Shown in pieces: positions 62,290 to 64,000 of a stretch of 64,000 nucleotides of DNA (position 1 is the stretch's first letter; the number at the start of each line of letters is the position of its first letter). The translations under genes were made by a program, and so were the position numbers. Below the pieces are notes generated by a model. That model was not told the origin of the DNA and did no database searches. It saw only the letters and a program-made list of their open reading frames with translations. The DNA comes from Gilliamella sp. wkB308 (GTDB taxonomy: Bacteria > Pseudomonadota > Gammaproteobacteria > Enterobacterales > Orbaceae), in NCBI RefSeq assembly GCF_001690185.1, contig NZ_LZGN01000038.1, positions 372,001 to 436,000 on the forward strand, in the 5' to 3' direction.

Positions 62290-62775
62290 TTATTTCTGAT
62301 TTAAACGTCGGAATTTCCATGGGGCTATTGGGTTTTTATCTTTCCATAGTCCCTTTCTATTTTGTTTGGCTTGCGATTCAAGCGCTATTAATTGCTTATT
62401 TTTAGCCACACCTTTATAGCGATATACCCAAGCATATCCACTTGAAACCATTTTCTGATTGATATTTATGCCATTATAAAAAACGGTTCCTAACGTTCTG
62501 TTATAAATATCTTTGTTACTTTCTTTAATATAAACTGATTTTCCTGCGATAAGTGAAGCTAGGTATTTTCTAGATGCATTACCATAGGCTTGTTTGCTTT
62601 CTGGTGCATCAATATCAACTAAACGGATTCGGATTTTTTGTTTCACAGGCGTTAAAACATCAATTGTGTCACCATCTATTACTTTAACGACTTTTCCACT
62701 GAAATTAGCATAGGCAACGGTATTGAAAAAACAAGATAAAATAAAAAAAACAACAAAACGATTAAGTAAACTCAT
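62290..62775 (-). CDS. Secreted thermonuclease-family (SNase-like) endonuclease
   Basis: The 161-residue protein has a signal peptide cut after about Ala23 and one SNase domain. The catalytic set is present: Arg51, Asp56 and Glu59 in RLVDIDAPE and Arg93 in YNRTLG, with the Ca-binding Asp in VIDGDTIDV. It should be a periplasmic or secreted calcium-dependent nuclease for DNA and RNA. Possible roles are nutrient nucleic acid degradation or limiting DNA uptake; neither is proven. Confidence 0.88.
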   Translation of the reverse strand: MSLLNRFVVFFILSCFFNTVAYANFSGKVVKVIDGDTIDVLTPVKQKIRIRLVDIDAPESKQAYGNASRKYLASLIAGKSVYIKESNKDIYNRTLGTVFYNGININQKMVSSGYAWVYRYKGVAKNKQLIALESQAKQNRKGLWKDKNPIAPWKFRRLNQK

Positions 62776-62889
62776 GATTAATAAAGACTATAAAAAATTT
62801 ACCACATTATACATTGAATACCAAAAAATACTAATGAAAAATCATCAATCTGAAGATAATTTGTAGTTAATAGTTAATTTTGAGAAGAT

Positions 62890-63016
62890 AAAAACGGGCG
62901 AAAATATATTTTTATAACAAGGGATAAATGAATTATCAGAAACTGCTTGGATAAACGATATTCAAGATAGCCTTACTGAAATAATGTGTAAGGCTAATAA
63001 AAATCAAAAAAATTAA
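62890..63016 (+). pseudogene. Possible remnant of a decayed coding sequence
   Basis: Two adjoining frames look coding-like but lack a start. One reads EDKNGRKYIFITRDK and stops; a shift continues as INELSETAWINDIQDSLTE through to a TAA at 63014-63016 that overlaps the end of fabA on the other strand. The parent family is not recognised. An inverted repeat, AGCCTTAC at 62969-62976 and GTAAGGCT at 62988-62995, lies inside, so the tract may instead be a fabA 3' hairpin. Confidence 0.25.
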
Positions 63017-63534
63017 AATTCGCTGGTATCTTTGAACAGCCCAACTTTAAGATCGGTAGCTTCGTAAATCAATTTACCATCTACATAAACTTCGCCATCA
63101 CCGATTCCCATAATTAATTTGCGGTTAATCACACGTTTAAAATGGATTTTATAGGTAACTTTTTTATTTTTGGGTAATATTTGACCTTTTAATTTTAACT
63201 CTCCGACCCCAAGAGCTCGACCTTTACCCTTACCGCCAATCCAACCAAGGTAAAATCCAACTAATTGCCATAAAGCATCAAGCCCAAGACAACCAGGCAT
63301 GACAGGATCATTTTTAAAATGACATTTGAAAAACCACAAATCTGGATTAATATCAAGTTCGGCTTCCACATAACCTTTATTAAAGTTTCCACCTTCTTCA
63401 TTCATTTCGACAACACGGTCCATCATAAGCATTAAATCTGATGGTAAAGGCGGTCCGTCATGACCAAAAAGTTCACTATTTCCTGATTTAATCAGATCTG
63501 CTTTATCGTATGAAGATTTACGTTCAAATGTCAT
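63013..63534 (-). CDS. fabA: 3-hydroxydecanoyl-ACP dehydratase/isomerase FabA
   Basis: The 173-residue enzyme introduces the cis double bond in anaerobic unsaturated fatty acid synthesis. The active site is visible as His72 in [11 protein letters not shown] and Asp86 in LGLDALWQ. It is near-identical in layout to E. coli FabA. It lies downstream of a ycbZ-like gene on the same strand, the conserved order. Confidence 0.97.
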   Translation of the reverse strand: MTFERKSSYDKADLIKSGNSELFGHDGPPLPSDLMLMMDRVVEMNEEGGNFNKGYVEAELDINPDLWFFKCHFKNDPVMPGCLGLDALWQLVGFYLGWIGGKGKGRALGVGELKLKGQILPKNKKVTYKIHFKRVINRKLIMGIGDGEVYVDGKLIYEATDLKVGLFKDTSEF

Positions 63535-63686
63535 AAAAAAACCTTTTATTTTCTGTCATTACTTACATGATTATAAAAATAATTATTCAATAAAATATTA
63601 TGAATAATCAATACTGTAAAATCTTTTGCCGCTTGCTAAAACGTTACATCTCAACCAAATTTGGCTTTCAAGTTTATTGGGTATTA

Positions 63687-64000
63687 CTATTTTTTGCAAT
63701 ATCTTTGCCATTTTGCAAACCAACTATCCTGTTTTTTATCTTGTAAAAGCATAGTTTGCATACGTGCATAAATAAGCTTATAAAGACTAATTGCATTATC
63801 ATCTTTATAAGGAATTCCTGTTAATAAATAAAGTGCATCCGCAATATGTTCAACAGTCCAAATAGAAAACTTTTCATGAGCTATTGCTTCAATCACATTA
63901 TCACTCAAGCACAAATGACGTTGATTAGATGCGGGAATAATAACGCCTTGCTGACCGGTTAACCCCTGATGCTGACAAACAGTAAAAAAGCCTTCAATTT
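63687..64000 (-). CDS. ycbZ: Lon-like ATP-dependent protease YcbZ (C-terminal part only)
   Basis: Only the last about 103 codons are in the window; the frame is open through the right edge. The segment EGFFTVCQHQGLTGQQGV followed by IIPASN is the C-terminal part of a Lon protease domain, and the tail resembles YcbZ (LonH). The true start is outside; the TTG at 63914 is not a start. fabA follows on the same strand, the E. coli order, which supports ycbZ over lon itself. Confidence 0.85.
   Translation of the reverse strand, partial: IEGFFTVCQHQGLTGQQGVIIPASNQRHLCLSDNVIEAIAHEKFSIWTVEHIADALYLLTGIPYKDDNAISLYKLIYARMQTMLLQDKKQDSWFAKWQRYCKK

Overview
The window is a stretch of AT-rich gammaproteobacterial chromosome. 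Most genes are full-length relatives of Escherichia coli / Haemophilus proteins, and the gene order follows enteric and Pasteurellaceae maps in several blocks: bamD/rluD/pgeF/clpB, ampD/pilABCD, pyrG/eno, aroA/cmk/rpsA/ihfB/comEC, lpxK/ycaR/kdsB, and ycbZ/fabA. Low GC with enteric-like synteny fits the Orbales (Gilliamella-type insect-gut bacteria). That placement is an inference; no rRNA gene is present to test it. No tRNA, rRNA, CRISPR array, transposase or prophage gene was seen.

Layout. 1-8.3 kb: bamD (partial), rluD, pgeF, queDE on the opposite strand, clpB behind a heat-shock-type promoter, a Cof-type phosphatase and a DeoR regulator. 8.5-17.7 kb: alr, mltG, an AmpD fused to a YqcC-type domain, the type IV pilus operon pilABCD, an M20 amidohydrolase and ygfZ. 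17.9-30.4 kb: ilvIH, a shortened IgaA-like Rcs attenuator, pyrG, eno, a VirK/YbjX-type gene, a LysO-type exporter, an XRE regulator, aroA and cmk. 30.5-35.2 kb: rpsA, ihfB and comEC. 35.8-50.6 kb: a seven-gene type I secretion locus. 51-64 kb: lpxK, ycaR, kdsB, a DUF2461 gene, marC, ssb, corA, glk, ycgL, ycgN, yggT, yggS, yggR (pilT-like), proC, a cold-shock gene, a small secreted protein, a secreted nuclease, fabA and the 3' end of a Lon-like protease.

The outstanding region is the type I secretion locus. It sits exactly where enteric genomes carry msbA, between comEC and lpxK. It encodes a MotA/TolQ-like protein with a long coiled-coil tail, a TolC-like outer membrane factor with a possible lipobox, a MotB-like protein with the membrane Asp kept, an HlyD-type adaptor, two tandem paralogous RTX proteins of about 1300 residues, and an ABC exporter. 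The set resembles the Salmonella SPI-4 (Sii) system. Unlike a normal exporter ATPase, this ABC protein has lost the catalytic Glu after Walker B, the H-loop His and the LSGGQ signature, while Walker A, the Walker B Asp and the whole frame are intact. I infer a secretion machine whose ABC subunit can no longer hydrolyse ATP normally and which may lean on the co-encoded ion channel, or on a partner ATPase encoded elsewhere.

Secondary themes are a DNA-uptake/type IV pilus gene set (pilABCD, comEC, yggR) and envelope maintenance (bamD, mltG, ampD, alr, lpxK, kdsB, igaA).
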